DNA from: Cytophaga aurantiaca DSM 3654
GTDB taxonomy: Bacteria; Bacteroidota; Bacteroidia; Cytophagales; Cytophagaceae
Assembly: GCF_000379725.1 (NCBI RefSeq)
Contig: NZ_KB903623.1
Coordinates: 97,251 to 161,250 of the forward strand
Reading direction: 5' to 3'
DNA: 64,000 nucleotides
The notes below the pieces were generated by a model that searched no databases, was not told the DNA's origin, and was given only the letters and a program-made list of their open reading frames with translations. Of the stretch, positions 25,757 through 35,805 are shown piece by piece. The translations under genes and the position numbers were made by a program. The stretch's first letter is position 1. Every line of letters begins with the position of its first letter.

Positions 25757-27132
25757 TAGATTTGTTTCCCGATTTGCAATAAAATATCTGGAAATAAACC
25801 AATCAATACAACAAGTACTGACATTATAACCAGAATAATTTTTGCGAATCCGAATTCATATCTGACAGCAGATGATGTATTTTCTGGTTCACTATACATT
25901 GCAATAATGGTTTTAAAATAATAATAAACACTTATTAATGAACCTAAAATAGCAATCAGTACCAGATAAATATTTCCGCCTTTAATTACTTCTGTGAACA
26001 AATAGAATTTACCAAAGAAGCCGGCTGCTGGTGGAATACCTGCCAACGAAATTAAAGCCAATGTCATAACGAATGCTAAAAAAGGATTTGACTTCGCTAA
26101 GCCTCCAAAATTCTCAACTGTAGCTTCATCTTTCAACTTTTCAATTGAATGTACCACATAGATCGCAATTAAATTTGCAACCGCATAACCTGCTAAGTAA
26201 ACAAATAAAGAAGATTTAGAACCTACACTTAACATTGGGAAAACCATTAACATATAACCGGCTTGAGATACCCCTGAAAATGCTAATAGACGCTTCACAT
26301 TGTTTTGATACGAAGCTGCTAGATTACCAATCAGTATAGTTAACGCAGAAAGACCAATTAGTGTATAGCTTAAATAAGATGGTACTTGAGTAAATATACT
26401 GTCTAATAAATGATAGAATGCGCCAAAAGCGGCAACTTTTACAAATGTAGACATAAACGCAGTGATGAATGTGGGTGCACCGCCATATACATCAGGTACC
26501 CAGAAATGAAAAGGTACAGCAGATATTTTAAATGCGAAGGAAATACTTAATAAGGTGATTCCAACATAAAATAACGATTGTTGAGATGCTGCTATTTTAA
26601 TTGCAGCAAGATCAAACGTTCCGGTTGCTCCATAGATCAATGCAATGCCCAATAACATGATACCTGTAGCAAACGAACCAAGGATGAAATATTTTATAGA
26701 GGCTTCAACTGAACGTATGTCTTTTTTTCTACTACCTGCTAAGATGTAAAGCGGAATAGATAAAATTTCAACACCTAAGAATAGGGTAGACATATTAGTA
26801 AAGGATACCAATAATAAACCACCAACAGTTGAAAATAAAATCAATGCATAGTGATCCCCTTGATTGAATTCTCCTGCACTATACGATTCGCGTGAAAGCA
26901 GGAACCATAATAGAGTTATTGTAATGAGTAATGATCCAAAGGCAACAGAATAATTATCATGCAGCAACATGCCGTAATGAACTTCCGGGGTATTCCAGAA
27001 AGAACAGATGTTGTAACCAAGGATACCAACTAAGGATAAAAGAATAATTGGATAGATAAATTTCTTTAGTCCGATAAACTCAGACATCATTGTGAAAATA
27101 CCTAAAATTGATATAAGAATTATTGCGTTCAT
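25756..27132 (-). CDS. nuoN: NADH-quinone oxidoreductase subunit N
   Basis: 458 residues, about 14 membrane helices, antiporter-like proton-pumping subunit. Family motifs include FLGVEILSIPLYILAG, SIKYFILGSFATGIML and FKISAVPFHFWVPDVYGGAPT with the conserved Lys residues. It is the shortest of the three antiporter-like subunits and the last nuo gene in the 14-gene operon; dedA overlaps its stop. Confidence 0.95.
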   Translation of the reverse strand: MNAIILISILGIFTMMSEFIGLKKFIYPIILLSLVGILGYNICSFWNTPEVHYGMLLHDNYSVAFGSLLITITLLWFLLSRESYSAGEFNQGDHYALILFSTVGGLLLVSFTNMSTLFLGVEILSIPLYILAGSRKKDIRSVEASIKYFILGSFATGIMLLGIALIYGATGTFDLAAIKIAASQQSLFYVGITLLSISFAFKISAVPFHFWVPDVYGGAPTFITAFMSTFVKVAAFGAFYHLLDSIFTQVPSYLSYTLIGLSALTILIGNLAASYQNNVKRLLAFSGVSQAGYMLMVFPMLSVGSKSSLFVYLAGYAVANLIAIYVVHSIEKLKDEATVENFGGLAKSNPFLAFVMTLALISLAGIPPAAGFFGKFYLFTEVIKGGNIYLVLIAILGSLISVYYYFKTIIAMYSEPENTSSAVRYEFGFAKIILVIMSVLVVLIGLFPDILLQIGKQI

Positions 27133-27150
27133 ACTGCTTCTAACGTTCTC

Positions 27151-28614
27151 TTAGTTTGCAACCGGGATTGAATTATTTACTGTATGTAAAATTTCATTTA
27201 CTGCAGGTTCAGTTAAATCTAAAACTAGATTCGGGAACAAACCAAACACGAAAATTACAATCACAATCGGAATTAAAATACTTTTTTCAATAAGGGTTAA
27301 GTCCAATACATTGTTGTATGCAGACTTCGCTTCGCCCAACATGATTTTCTGATACGAGCTAAGCATGTATACTGCGCCTAATATGATGGTTAAACCTGCA
27401 ACAGCAGCCAAGTATGGATTGTAATTGAAAATACCCACAAATAATAAGAATTCACCAATAAAACCATTTGTAGAAGGCAATGCAATACTGGCCATCATAA
27501 TAACAACAAAGAATACTGCAAATTGTGGCATTTGATTTCTCAAACCACCCAATTTAGAAATCTCTAATGTTCCGGTTCTATTTAAAAGAATTTCGATCAC
27601 AAATAAGATTCCAACAACGTTCACACCGTGTGCCAACATCTGTGCGATCACACCTTGTAAACCTTCAACTGAATTCGAGAATAAACCTGCTGCAATTAAG
27701 CCAACGTGGGCAATTGAAACATAAGCAATCAACGTTTTGTAATTTGATTGTCTGATTGCAATGATCGATGCATATACAATACCTATTACAGATAACAATG
27801 CTGCTAACCAGCCCCAGTTCATAAGAGCTGTTGGAACTACTGGCAATACCCATCTGATTACTCCATAGATACCCATCTTTAACATGATACCGCTTAATAA
27901 CATTGTACCTGCAATCGGAGCACTGGTGTATGTTGAAGGTTGCCATGTATGCAATGGAAATATAGGCATCTTAATACCGAATGCTAAGAACAATGCTGCG
28001 AAGACCCATGTTTGCTCTAATGCAGAAAGGTCCGTGTTGTAAATATTTTCCAGAGCAAATGATTTTTCAGGAGTAACTGTATACAGATATATGATTGCTG
28101 CTAACATCAATAAGCTACCAAATAAAGTATATATGAAAAACTTAAACGTAACCGGTCTGCGGTTTTCATCTCCCCATAATAAACATATAAAGTAAATTGG
28201 AATTAATGCCAATTCCCAGAAGATGTAGAACAGGAATAAGTCTTTCGCTACAAAAACTCCGATCAAAGCAGATTGCATGATGAGTGCAAGTGAATAGAAG
28301 GAAGCTTTATCTTTTAGAGGACTTAATAAAGATGAAAGCAAAATGATGGGTAATAAGAATGTAGTCAATAAGACCAATGCCATACTTATTCCGTCCATGC
28401 CAATATTAAAACTGATACCTAAAGAAGGAATCCATTCCTGATTCACTGCAAAATTCCATCCTGCCGCAACGTCAAATGTGAAGTATGCATATAAAGCAAC
28501 AGCAAATTCAAGAACGGTAGCAGCTATTGCAACTGTAGGTGCCAAACGTTGACCAGCAAGATATACTAATAATGCTGCAACAAGAGGTAAGATTATTAAA
28601 AGCGTCGTAATCAT
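27151..28614 (-). CDS. nuoM: NADH-quinone oxidoreductase subunit M
   Basis: 487 residues, about 14 membrane helices. Antiporter-like proton-pumping subunit with the landmark FYIFWELALIPIYFIC (helix Glu) and AFGIKMPIFPLHTWQPSTYTSAP, then LSGIMLKMGIYGVIRW. Lies 14 bp after nuoL and 18 bp before nuoN in the operon. Confidence 0.96.
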   Translation of the reverse strand: MITTLLIILPLVAALLVYLAGQRLAPTVAIAATVLEFAVALYAYFTFDVAAGWNFAVNQEWIPSLGISFNIGMDGISMALVLLTTFLLPIILLSSLLSPLKDKASFYSLALIMQSALIGVFVAKDLFLFYIFWELALIPIYFICLLWGDENRRPVTFKFFIYTLFGSLLMLAAIIYLYTVTPEKSFALENIYNTDLSALEQTWVFAALFLAFGIKMPIFPLHTWQPSTYTSAPIAGTMLLSGIMLKMGIYGVIRWVLPVVPTALMNWGWLAALLSVIGIVYASIIAIRQSNYKTLIAYVSIAHVGLIAAGLFSNSVEGLQGVIAQMLAHGVNVVGILFVIEILLNRTGTLEISKLGGLRNQMPQFAVFFVVIMMASIALPSTNGFIGEFLLFVGIFNYNPYLAAVAGLTIILGAVYMLSSYQKIMLGEAKSAYNNVLDLTLIEKSILIPIVIVIFVFGLFPNLVLDLTEPAVNEILHTVNNSIPVAN

Positions 28615-28628
28615 GTCTAACGTATGTA

Positions 28629-30536
28629 TTACAGTACCAGGTTAAGAAATAAGATAACTACAATACCTATAACCATAAATATGGCATATGTATTTACATC
28701 TCCGGATTGAATGTATCGGATGGTTTTGCCACTCCATTGAATGGATTTTCCGGATACGTTTACAATTCGGTCTATGAAATGTTTTTCAATGATGTTGCTG
28801 TTGAAATCCGAAAGGAAGCCAAGAGGTTTTACAATTACAAAATCATATAGTTCATCAACATAAAATTTGTTATATGAAAGTTTGTCTAAGAATGACATTT
28901 CAGATTCGGATGAAGCCGGTTGTGTCTTCTTAGAAACATATAAGAAATACGTAATAAAGATTACGGATACAACTAATGCTAAAGCTGTTCCCATTAATAG
29001 GTATTCTGTAGAATTAGAAAGGTGAGATGCTTCAGGCAATGCAATGTTTGCAGCCGCTAAATAATGGCTGAACCAATTGTGTCCTCCCAATACGTGTGGT
29101 ACTTCTATGAAACCACTAAATACGGTTAATGCAGCAAGAATCATTAATGGAATTGTCATCAATAGAGGAGATTCATGTAAATGTTCTTTTTGATGCTGCG
29201 TTCCTCGGAATTCGCCAAAGAATGTTAAGTATAACATTCTAAACATATAGAAGGTTGTTAGCAATGCAGCAAAAACTCCTAAACCCCATTTGATCGGATT
29301 TGCTTCGAAAGCTAGTGCAAGGATCGCATCTTTAGAGAAGAAACCTGCTAATGGAGGAATACCAGCAATTGCTAAGGTTGCAATGATGAATGTGATAAAG
29401 GTAATCGGAAGTTTTTTCATCAAGCCACCCATCTTACGAATATCCTGTTCGCCACCCATTGCGTGAATTACACTACCCGCGCCTAAGAATAGGAGAGCTT
29501 TAAAGAATGCATGTGTTGTTACATGGAATACACCTGCAGAATATCCGCCTAAACCAATTGCCATAAACATAAAACCAAGCTGGCTCACTGTTGAATATGC
29601 CAATACTTTCTTGATATCTGTTTGCGTTAAACCGATTAGTGCAGCTAAGATCGCAGTACCTGTACCGATGATGTAAATAACATCTAAGGTGCAAGGAGCC
29701 ATGCTGTATAATACATTTGAACGGGCAATCATATAGATACCTGCAGTAACCATGGTAGCAGCGTGTATCAATGCTGAAACAGGAGTAGGACCTGCCATCG
29801 CATCCGGTAGCCAAGTGTATAATGGTATCTGAGCACTTTTACCCATTGCACCTACAAACAACAATAAGGTAATTACTGTGATAATTGTTGAAACTTCATT
29901 GGGGTTAATGATTTTCGACGCCTGATCAAAAACTTCTCTATATTCTAATGTGCCAAATTGGTTGTAAATTAATAACATGCCCAATAGAAAACCTAGGTCA
30001 CCAATACGGTTCATGATGAATGCTTTCTTTGCAGCATCATTGTAGTTTTGATTTTTAAACCAGAAACCAATAAGTAAATAGGAGCAAAGACCAACGCCTT
30101 CCCAGCCCATAAACATTACTACATAGTTCGAACCCATTACCAACAAGAGCATGGAGAAAATGAACAAGTTTAGATATGAGAAGTATCTTGTTACACCTTC
30201 ATCATCGTGCATGTAACTGATCGAATATACGTGGATCAGAAAACCTACACCGGTAATGATCGACATGAACCAAACAGAAAGGTTGTCTATTTGGAATGAC
30301 AGTGACAAATTTAAATTCCCTGCATGTACCCAGTGAAATAAAACCACAGGTGGTTGTTCAATTAACTGACCTGAAATTGCAGAGAACAACAAGTTTAAGA
30401 CAATTAAGAATGAACCTAAAAGCATTGCACTGGCAATATAGCCGGATGCAGATTTAGGTATGTACTTATTAAATAAGCTTAATATCAGAAAACCAAGTAG
30501 AGGTAGCGCCGGTATTAGCCAAACAAATTCCATCAT
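28629..30536 (-). CDS. nuoL: NADH-quinone oxidoreductase subunit L
   Basis: 635 residues; two adjacent ATG codons (30536 and 30533) are equally possible starts. Distal antiporter-like proton-pumping subunit with MGWEGVGLCSYLLIGFW, AKKAFIMNRIGDLGFLLG, and SAQIPLYTWLPDAMAGPTPVSALIHAATMVTAGIY. The C-terminal part contains the long lateral helix and final membrane segment. Lies 19 bp after nuoK. Confidence 0.96.
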   Translation of the reverse strand: MMEFVWLIPALPLLGFLILSLFNKYIPKSASGYIASAMLLGSFLIVLNLLFSAISGQLIEQPPVVLFHWVHAGNLNLSLSFQIDNLSVWFMSIITGVGFLIHVYSISYMHDDEGVTRYFSYLNLFIFSMLLLVMGSNYVVMFMGWEGVGLCSYLLIGFWFKNQNYNDAAKKAFIMNRIGDLGFLLGMLLIYNQFGTLEYREVFDQASKIINPNEVSTIITVITLLLFVGAMGKSAQIPLYTWLPDAMAGPTPVSALIHAATMVTAGIYMIARSNVLYSMAPCTLDVIYIIGTGTAILAALIGLTQTDIKKVLAYSTVSQLGFMFMAIGLGGYSAGVFHVTTHAFFKALLFLGAGSVIHAMGGEQDIRKMGGLMKKLPITFITFIIATLAIAGIPPLAGFFSKDAILALAFEANPIKWGLGVFAALLTTFYMFRMLYLTFFGEFRGTQHQKEHLHESPLLMTIPLMILAALTVFSGFIEVPHVLGGHNWFSHYLAAANIALPEASHLSNSTEYLLMGTALALVVSVIFITYFLYVSKKTQPASSESEMSFLDKLSYNKFYVDELYDFVIVKPLGFLSDFNSNIIEKHFIDRIVNVSGKSIQWSGKTIRYIQSGDVNTYAIFMVIGIVVILFLNLVL

Positions 30537-30555
30537 GATACAATTATACTTTTAA

Positions 30556-30849
30556 TTACCACTTGAGATTCTTTAAACTATCAATATTGATAGAACCAAG
30601 GTGTCTGAATATCATAACCAGTATTGCCAAACCAATCGTGATTTCAGCAGCTGCTACGGCCATGATAAAGAACACAAACACTTGTCCGGATTGATCATTA
30701 TGTAAGGCTGAAAAATAAACCATTAATAAGTTTACTGCATTCAACATTAACTCAATAGACATGAACATTACTAAGATGTTTCTTCGGTACAATACGCCAA
30801 AAGCGCCCAAAGAAAATAGTATTAAGCAAAGCACTAAATATTCAGACAT
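30556..30849 (-). CDS. nuoK: NADH-quinone oxidoreductase subunit K
   Basis: 97 residues, three membrane helices, with the conserved glutamates in FMSIELMLNAVNLLMV and AVAAAEITIGLAILVMI. Small proton-channel subunit of the complex I membrane arm. Normal family length, 14 bp after nuoJ. Confidence 0.95.
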   Translation of the reverse strand: MSEYLVLCLILFSLGAFGVLYRRNILVMFMSIELMLNAVNLLMVYFSALHNDQSGQVFVFFIMAVAAAEITIGLAILVMIFRHLGSINIDSLKNLKW

Positions 30850-30863
30850 AACTTCTTTCGTTA

Positions 30864-31373
30864 TTAATTATCTTTCAAATCTTTCTTCCCTAACATAACT
30901 GCACCGATCATTGCTGACAAGAATAATACAGATGTTATTTCAAATGGAAGAATAAATTGGTTGAAAAGAATCTTACCTAATTCCTGAGCACTTCCGAAAT
31001 TCGGATCAAGTTTTGATAAATCTACCGCACCAATTTGCTGTCCTTTAAGAAGGAATACGAGTGCAACTAATAAAAGACCACCGGATATAAAGGCTGCCAA
31101 TTTACTGATGAATGATTTCGTTCCTTGCGTTACAGCTTCATTTAAGTTTAGCATCATAATCACAAACAGGAACAATACCATGATTGCACCGGCATAAACG
31201 ATGATGTTAACTACCGCTAAGAAATCTGCAGATAATAACAACATGTGTGCAGTAATGCAACAGAATGTTATTACTAAGGATAAGATACTATAGACAGGAT
31301 TTTTAGAAAGTATTACGAAAAATGCACTGCACAACGTAATTCCTGATAAGATGTAAAATATAATATTCCCCAT
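30864..31373 (-). CDS. nuoJ: NADH-quinone oxidoreductase subunit J
   Basis: 169 residues, five membrane helices. The conserved VVNIIVYAGAIMVLFLFVIMML segment holds the pi-bulge helix that moves during turnover. Starts 2 bp after the nuoI stop, so probably coupled. Confidence 0.95.
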   Translation of the reverse strand: MGNIIFYILSGITLCSAFFVILSKNPVYSILSLVITFCCITAHMLLLSADFLAVVNIIVYAGAIMVLFLFVIMMLNLNEAVTQGTKSFISKLAAFISGGLLLVALVFLLKGQQIGAVDLSKLDPNFGSAQELGKILFNQFILPFEITSVLFLSAMIGAVMLGKKDLKDN

Positions 31374-31375
31374 TG

Positions 31376-31903
31376 TTATTTTTTGTAAGGCTTATACGTC
31401 TTTGGGTGAGCACTTGTACCTAGTGGCTGAACCAATTTATCTTTACCGTAAATAAAGTCTTTGCGATTATACGAAGCAGGCACCAATTCTTCCGTAAGAT
31501 AAACGGCATCTTTTGGACATGCTTCTTCGCATAGACCGCAGAAGATACATCTTAACATGTTGATCTCATATAGAGAAGCATATTTTTCTTCTTTATACAA
31601 ATGTTCTTCTCCTTTTTTGCGCTCGTCTGCAATGATTGTAATTGCTTCAGCAGGGCAGGATACAGCACATAGTCCACAGGCAGTGCAGTTTTCTCTACCT
31701 TGTTCATCTCTTTTAAGGATGTGTTTACCTCTGTATACAAAAGAGAATTCACGCTGTTGTTCCGGATACTGTATTGTAGCCTTCTTTTTAAAAAGGTGAG
31801 ATAAAGTAATAAGCATACCACTCACTATGGCCGGAACATACATCCGCTCCATGAGGGTCATGTTTTTATCTACTACTACTTTTGATCTGTTTGTTAATTG
31901 CAT
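31376..31903 (-). CDS. nuoI: NADH-quinone oxidoreductase subunit I
   Basis: 175 residues with two 4Fe-4S motifs: CTACGLCAVSCPAEAI and CIFCGLCEEACPKDAV, the N6a and N6b clusters that pass electrons to N2 in NuoB. An N-terminal amphipathic region (YVPAIVSGMLITLSHLF) lies against the membrane arm as in the family. Seven bp after nuoH. Confidence 0.96.
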   Translation of the reverse strand: MQLTNRSKVVVDKNMTLMERMYVPAIVSGMLITLSHLFKKKATIQYPEQQREFSFVYRGKHILKRDEQGRENCTACGLCAVSCPAEAITIIADERKKGEEHLYKEEKYASLYEINMLRCIFCGLCEEACPKDAVYLTEELVPASYNRKDFIYGKDKLVQPLGTSAHPKTYKPYKK

Positions 31904-31910
31904 GGCCCTA

Positions 31911-32942
31911 TTACTTAAATAACAATATACCTGAACCAGTAAGAATAATATTTATGATTGCCAATGGTATCATAATTTTCCAGCCTAAGTTCATTAACTG
32001 ATCATAGCGGAAACGCGGCAATGTCCATCTTACCCACATGAATAAGAAGATGAATAAGACAATTTTGAAGAAGAAGAAACCTGTACCTAATATGGTTACA
32101 AGATTGTGATCCAATCCTAATTTTTCAATGTATGGGATGTCATAACCTCCAAAGAAGAATGCACTCATTACTGCAGAAGAAATAAACATGTTGATGTATT
32201 CGGAGAATAAATACAATCCTAATTTCATCGATGAATATTCTGTGTGATAACCGCCTACAAGCTCCGCTTCACATTCTGGTAAGTCAAATGGTGTTCTGTT
32301 GCATTCAGCAAATGCACAAACCATAAAGATGAAGAAGCCTAAAGGTTGGTAAATGATATTCCAATGGCCGTCAACTTGTTGCTCAACAATATCACGAATG
32401 CTCAATGAGCCAGTAGTCATAATCAACGCAATGATGGATAAACCCATTGCAATTTCATAACTGATCATTTGTGAAGATGCACGTATAGCACCCATTAACG
32501 AGAATTTATTGTTCGACGCCCAACCACCGATCATTACACCGTATACACCAATGGATACTACTGCGAAAATATATAGTACACCAATATTAAGGTCTGTAAC
32601 TTGTAGTGGAACGATTGAACCATTAATCTCAAGAGTACTTCCCCAAGGAATAACCGCACCGGTTAAGCAGGCTGTCATCATCGCTAAGGAAGGACCTAAA
32701 ACGAAGAGGAATTTATTGGCTGAAGAAGGAATAATTTCTTCTTTCATGAAGAATTTTACACCATCCGCTACGGGTTGTAATAAACCAAGCGGACCAGCTC
32801 TGTTTGGACCGATACGATCCTGAAGTAACGCAGATACTTTACGTTCTGCATACGTACTATACATTGCTATTACCAACGATACTGTAAATACCGCAACTAC
32901 AATGATTGTCTTTTCAAGTAAAAACTCAACGGGTATTTCCAT
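31911..32942 (-). CDS. nuoH: NADH-quinone oxidoreductase subunit H
   Basis: 343 residues, eight membrane helices; quinone-site subunit. Motifs include AERKVSALLQDRIGPNRAGPLGLLQPVADGVKFF (split here by its known loops) and ECNRTPFDLPECEAELVGGYHTEYSSMK. The start overlaps the end of the nuoG-like gene by 17 bp, so the two are translationally coupled. Confidence 0.95.
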   Translation of the reverse strand: MEIPVEFLLEKTIIVVAVFTVSLVIAMYSTYAERKVSALLQDRIGPNRAGPLGLLQPVADGVKFFMKEEIIPSSANKFLFVLGPSLAMMTACLTGAVIPWGSTLEINGSIVPLQVTDLNIGVLYIFAVVSIGVYGVMIGGWASNNKFSLMGAIRASSQMISYEIAMGLSIIALIMTTGSLSIRDIVEQQVDGHWNIIYQPLGFFIFMVCAFAECNRTPFDLPECEAELVGGYHTEYSSMKLGLYLFSEYINMFISSAVMSAFFFGGYDIPYIEKLGLDHNLVTILGTGFFFFKIVLFIFLFMWVRWTLPRFRYDQLMNLGWKIMIPLAIINIILTGSGILLFK

Positions 32943-33897
32943 ATCCTATTTTCTTCGGTGTTTCAACTTTAATACCTTTTTCATATTTATTCAATGAAAT
33001 AACTGAATGACGCTCGATTGCTCTTGGCCCGTCAATTACCCAATCACTGATCTTTTTGTGTTCAAAACGACAATCGTTACAGATCCATTCTTCCAACTCA
33101 CCATATTTATCTTTGCGACCTGTTATACGATACACTTCATCGCCGCTTAACCATGCCACAGTTTTACCGCTGCACTTTGGACAATCTCTGTGTGCTTCCA
33201 TCGGTTTAACAAACCATACACGCGATTTAAATCGGAATGTTTTGTCTGTTAATGCACCAACCGGACATACATCAATAACGTTTCCTGAGAAATCATTATC
33301 AATTACATTTTCAATATACGTTGAGATCTCAGCTTTGTCGCCACGGAACATAATACCGTGTACACGTTTATCCGTGATCTGATCTGCAGTGAATACACAA
33401 CGGTAGCAAAGAATGCAACGCGTCATATGTAACTGGATTTTGTCGCCGATGTCAATACGATCAAATTTCCTACGCTCTTCTTCGTAACGTGAACGTGCAG
33501 CACCATGTTCGTAGGATAGATCCTGTAAATGACATTCACCGGCCTGATCACACACCGGGCAATCAAGAGGGTGGTTGATCAATAAGAATTCTACAACACC
33601 TTTACGTGCTTCAAGTACTTTCGGAGAAGTTAAGTTTTTAACTACCATACCATCCATAATAGGAGTAGAGCAGGAAGCAACCAACTTAGGCATCGGACGA
33701 GGATCTTTTTCAGATCCTTGAGAAACTTCAACCAAACATGTTCTGCATTTACCACCACTACCTTTTAACTTCGAGTAGTAGCACATTGCAGGTGGGACTA
33801 ACGAACCGCCGATTTGTCTGGCAGCATTCAGGATCGTTGTTCCTGGTGCTACTTCGGTTGTTTCGCCGTCTATTGTTATTTTGAACAGTTGTGACAT
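32926..33897 (-). CDS. nuoG: Short NuoG: Fe-S part only of complex I subunit G
   Basis: 323 residues against 750-900 for full-length NuoG. The 2Fe-2S ferredoxin domain (Cys in CYYSKLKGSGGKCRTCLVEV), the HPLDCPVCDQAGEC His-Cys3 cluster, CILCYRC and the CPKC...CNDC site of the molybdopterin-family N domain are kept. The large catalytically dead molybdopterin-like domain is absent and the frame ends naturally inside the operon. Short NuoG proteins are usual in Bacteroidota, so this looks like a lineage trait and not damage. Overlaps nuoH by 17 bp. Confidence 0.92.
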   Translation of the reverse strand: MSQLFKITIDGETTEVAPGTTILNAARQIGGSLVPPAMCYYSKLKGSGGKCRTCLVEVSQGSEKDPRPMPKLVASCSTPIMDGMVVKNLTSPKVLEARKGVVEFLLINHPLDCPVCDQAGECHLQDLSYEHGAARSRYEEERRKFDRIDIGDKIQLHMTRCILCYRCVFTADQITDKRVHGIMFRGDKAEISTYIENVIDNDFSGNVIDVCPVGALTDKTFRFKSRVWFVKPMEAHRDCPKCSGKTVAWLSGDEVYRITGRKDKYGELEEWICNDCRFEHKKISDWVIDGPRAIERHSVISLNKYEKGIKVETPKKIGYGNTR

Positions 33898-33913
33898 ATA
33901 TGTGAGCCTCGAA

Positions 33914-35260
33914 TTAAACTGTTGCAGTTTTATAATTAGGAAGATGCGCCTTACGGCTATCTTTTACTTTAGAAGCATGTGTTACATGGTATTCAAATTC
34001 ATCACGGAAGTGACGGATAGCAGCAGCTACTGGCCATGCAGCAGCATCACCTAACGGACAGATTGTATTACCTTCAATCTTGCCTGCAATTTCAACCAAT
34101 AGGTCAATATCGTGCATGTGACCATGACCGAATTCCAAACGGTGCAATACTTTTTCCATCCAGCCTGTACCTTCACGGCAAGGGCTGCATTGTCCACAAG
34201 ATTCGTGGTGATAGAAACGAGCAAGCGTCCAAGTGTTGTGTACGATACATGTAGTTTCGTCCATTGCGATAAAACCACCTGAACCCAACATGGTACCTGT
34301 TGCAAAACCACCATCTGATAAAGATTCGTAACTCATTAAACGAGCTTCTCCAGCTGCGTTTTTCATGAACAATTCTGCCGGAAGAATCGGAACAGATGAA
34401 CCTCCTGCAATAACTGCTTTCAATTCATGACCTTTTCTGATACCGCCACAATACTCATCCGAGTTTAAGAACTCATCAACCGGTAAGCCAAGATCAATCT
34501 CATATACACCCGGTCTGTTGATGTGACCACATGCAGAGATTAATTTAGTACCTGTACTTTTTCCAATACCCAACTTAGCATATTCATCACCACCCATATT
34601 GATAATCGGTGTAACAGTAGCAAGTGTCTCTACATTGTTTACAACTGTAGGGCAGTTGTAAAGACCTGAGATAGCAGGGAAGGGAGGCTTGATACGCGGG
34701 TTGCCACGTTTGCCTTCTAATGATTCGATAAGTGCAGTTTCTTCACCACAGATGTAAGCACCTGCACCATTATTTACATAGATCTCAAGATTGAATCCTG
34801 AACCTAAAATATTTTTACCAAGGAAGCCAGCATTCTTTGCTTCAGCAATTGCTTTTTCAAGAATACCAACGATCCATTTATACTCTCCACGGATGTAGAT
34901 ATATGTGCTGTTTGAACCAAGTGAATAGCTTGATAGAATTAAACCTTCAATTAAAATATGAGGATTTTTTTCCATCAGGTATCTGTCTTTGAACGTACCC
35001 GGCTCGCTTTCATCCGCATTACATACAAGATATCTCGGGTTCGAAGATTTGCGATCTAAGAAACTCCACTTCATACCTGTAGGGAAGCCTGCACCACCAC
35101 GACCACGAAGACCAGACTTTTTAACTTCCTCCATCACATCGTCTGGAGACATTGTCTTTAAAGCCTTTTCAACTGCTCTGTAACCACCTTTTGAACGGTA
35201 AACATCATAGGTTTCAATTCCTGGAACGTTGATGTGTTCAAGTAATAATTTTGTAGCCAT
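33914..35260 (-). CDS. nuoF: NADH-quinone oxidoreductase subunit F
   Basis: 448 residues. NADH/FMN site in SGLRGRGGAGFPTGMKW, FMN-binding CNADESEPGTFKDR, GAGAYICGEETALIESLEG and the 4Fe-4S motif ESCGQCSPCREGT with the distal Cys in NTICPLGD. Oxidises NADH and starts electron flow. Its ATG shares one base with the nuoE stop (TAATG). Confidence 0.96.
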   Translation of the reverse strand: MATKLLLEHINVPGIETYDVYRSKGGYRAVEKALKTMSPDDVMEEVKKSGLRGRGGAGFPTGMKWSFLDRKSSNPRYLVCNADESEPGTFKDRYLMEKNPHILIEGLILSSYSLGSNSTYIYIRGEYKWIVGILEKAIAEAKNAGFLGKNILGSGFNLEIYVNNGAGAYICGEETALIESLEGKRGNPRIKPPFPAISGLYNCPTVVNNVETLATVTPIINMGGDEYAKLGIGKSTGTKLISACGHINRPGVYEIDLGLPVDEFLNSDEYCGGIRKGHELKAVIAGGSSVPILPAELFMKNAAGEARLMSYESLSDGGFATGTMLGSGGFIAMDETTCIVHNTWTLARFYHHESCGQCSPCREGTGWMEKVLHRLEFGHGHMHDIDLLVEIAGKIEGNTICPLGDAAAWPVAAAIRHFRDEFEYHVTHASKVKDSRKAHLPNYKTATV

Positions 35261-35793
35261 TAGATAGAGTATTTTTTAAATGGATCAAAATCTGGCTGAC
35301 CAAATACTTCGATGATCTTGTCGATCTTTTCTTTCGTCAAATTTTCATAATAGTACGTTCCAATCTGCGCCATTGGTGCTGAGCCGCAAGATCCCATACA
35401 TTCAACCGCTTTGATTGTATATTTACCATCGGCAGTAGTTTGGTTTACTTTGATGCCAAGTTTGCCTTCTGTGTATTCAATTAATTCTTCAACACCATTT
35501 AAGCAGCATGGACCTGTTTGACAAAATTCAAACATGCATTTGCCTACTGGCTTCAAGTTGTACATAGAGTAGAACGATGCTACTTCATATACTTCAATAG
35601 GAGTAATGTCTAATAAGGAAGCAACATAGTCCATTAATGGAGCACTCAGCCAACCACCAAATTCGTCTTGCGCCATGTGCAAGACAGGTAGTAAAGCAGA
35701 TTTTTGTTTACCTTCCGGATAACGTGTTTTCATTTCCTGAACTTTTTTCAGGCTTTTTTCAGAAAACTGGAATTGATGTTGTGTTTGTTCCAT
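35260..35793 (-). CDS. nuoE: NADH-quinone oxidoreductase subunit E
   Basis: 177 residues, thioredoxin-like 2Fe-2S subunit (cluster N1a). Ligands are in FCQTGPCCLNG and ECMGSCGSAPM. The N-terminal helical part (YPEGKQKSALLPVLHMAQDEFGG) is typical. Sits between nuoD (12 bp) and nuoF (1-bp overlap). Confidence 0.96.
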   Translation of the reverse strand: MEQTQHQFQFSEKSLKKVQEMKTRYPEGKQKSALLPVLHMAQDEFGGWLSAPLMDYVASLLDITPIEVYEVASFYSMYNLKPVGKCMFEFCQTGPCCLNGVEELIEYTEGKLGIKVNQTTADGKYTIKAVECMGSCGSAPMAQIGTYYYENLTKEKIDKIIEVFGQPDFDPFKKYSI

Positions 35794-35805
35794 CCGTTTA
35801 TATAA

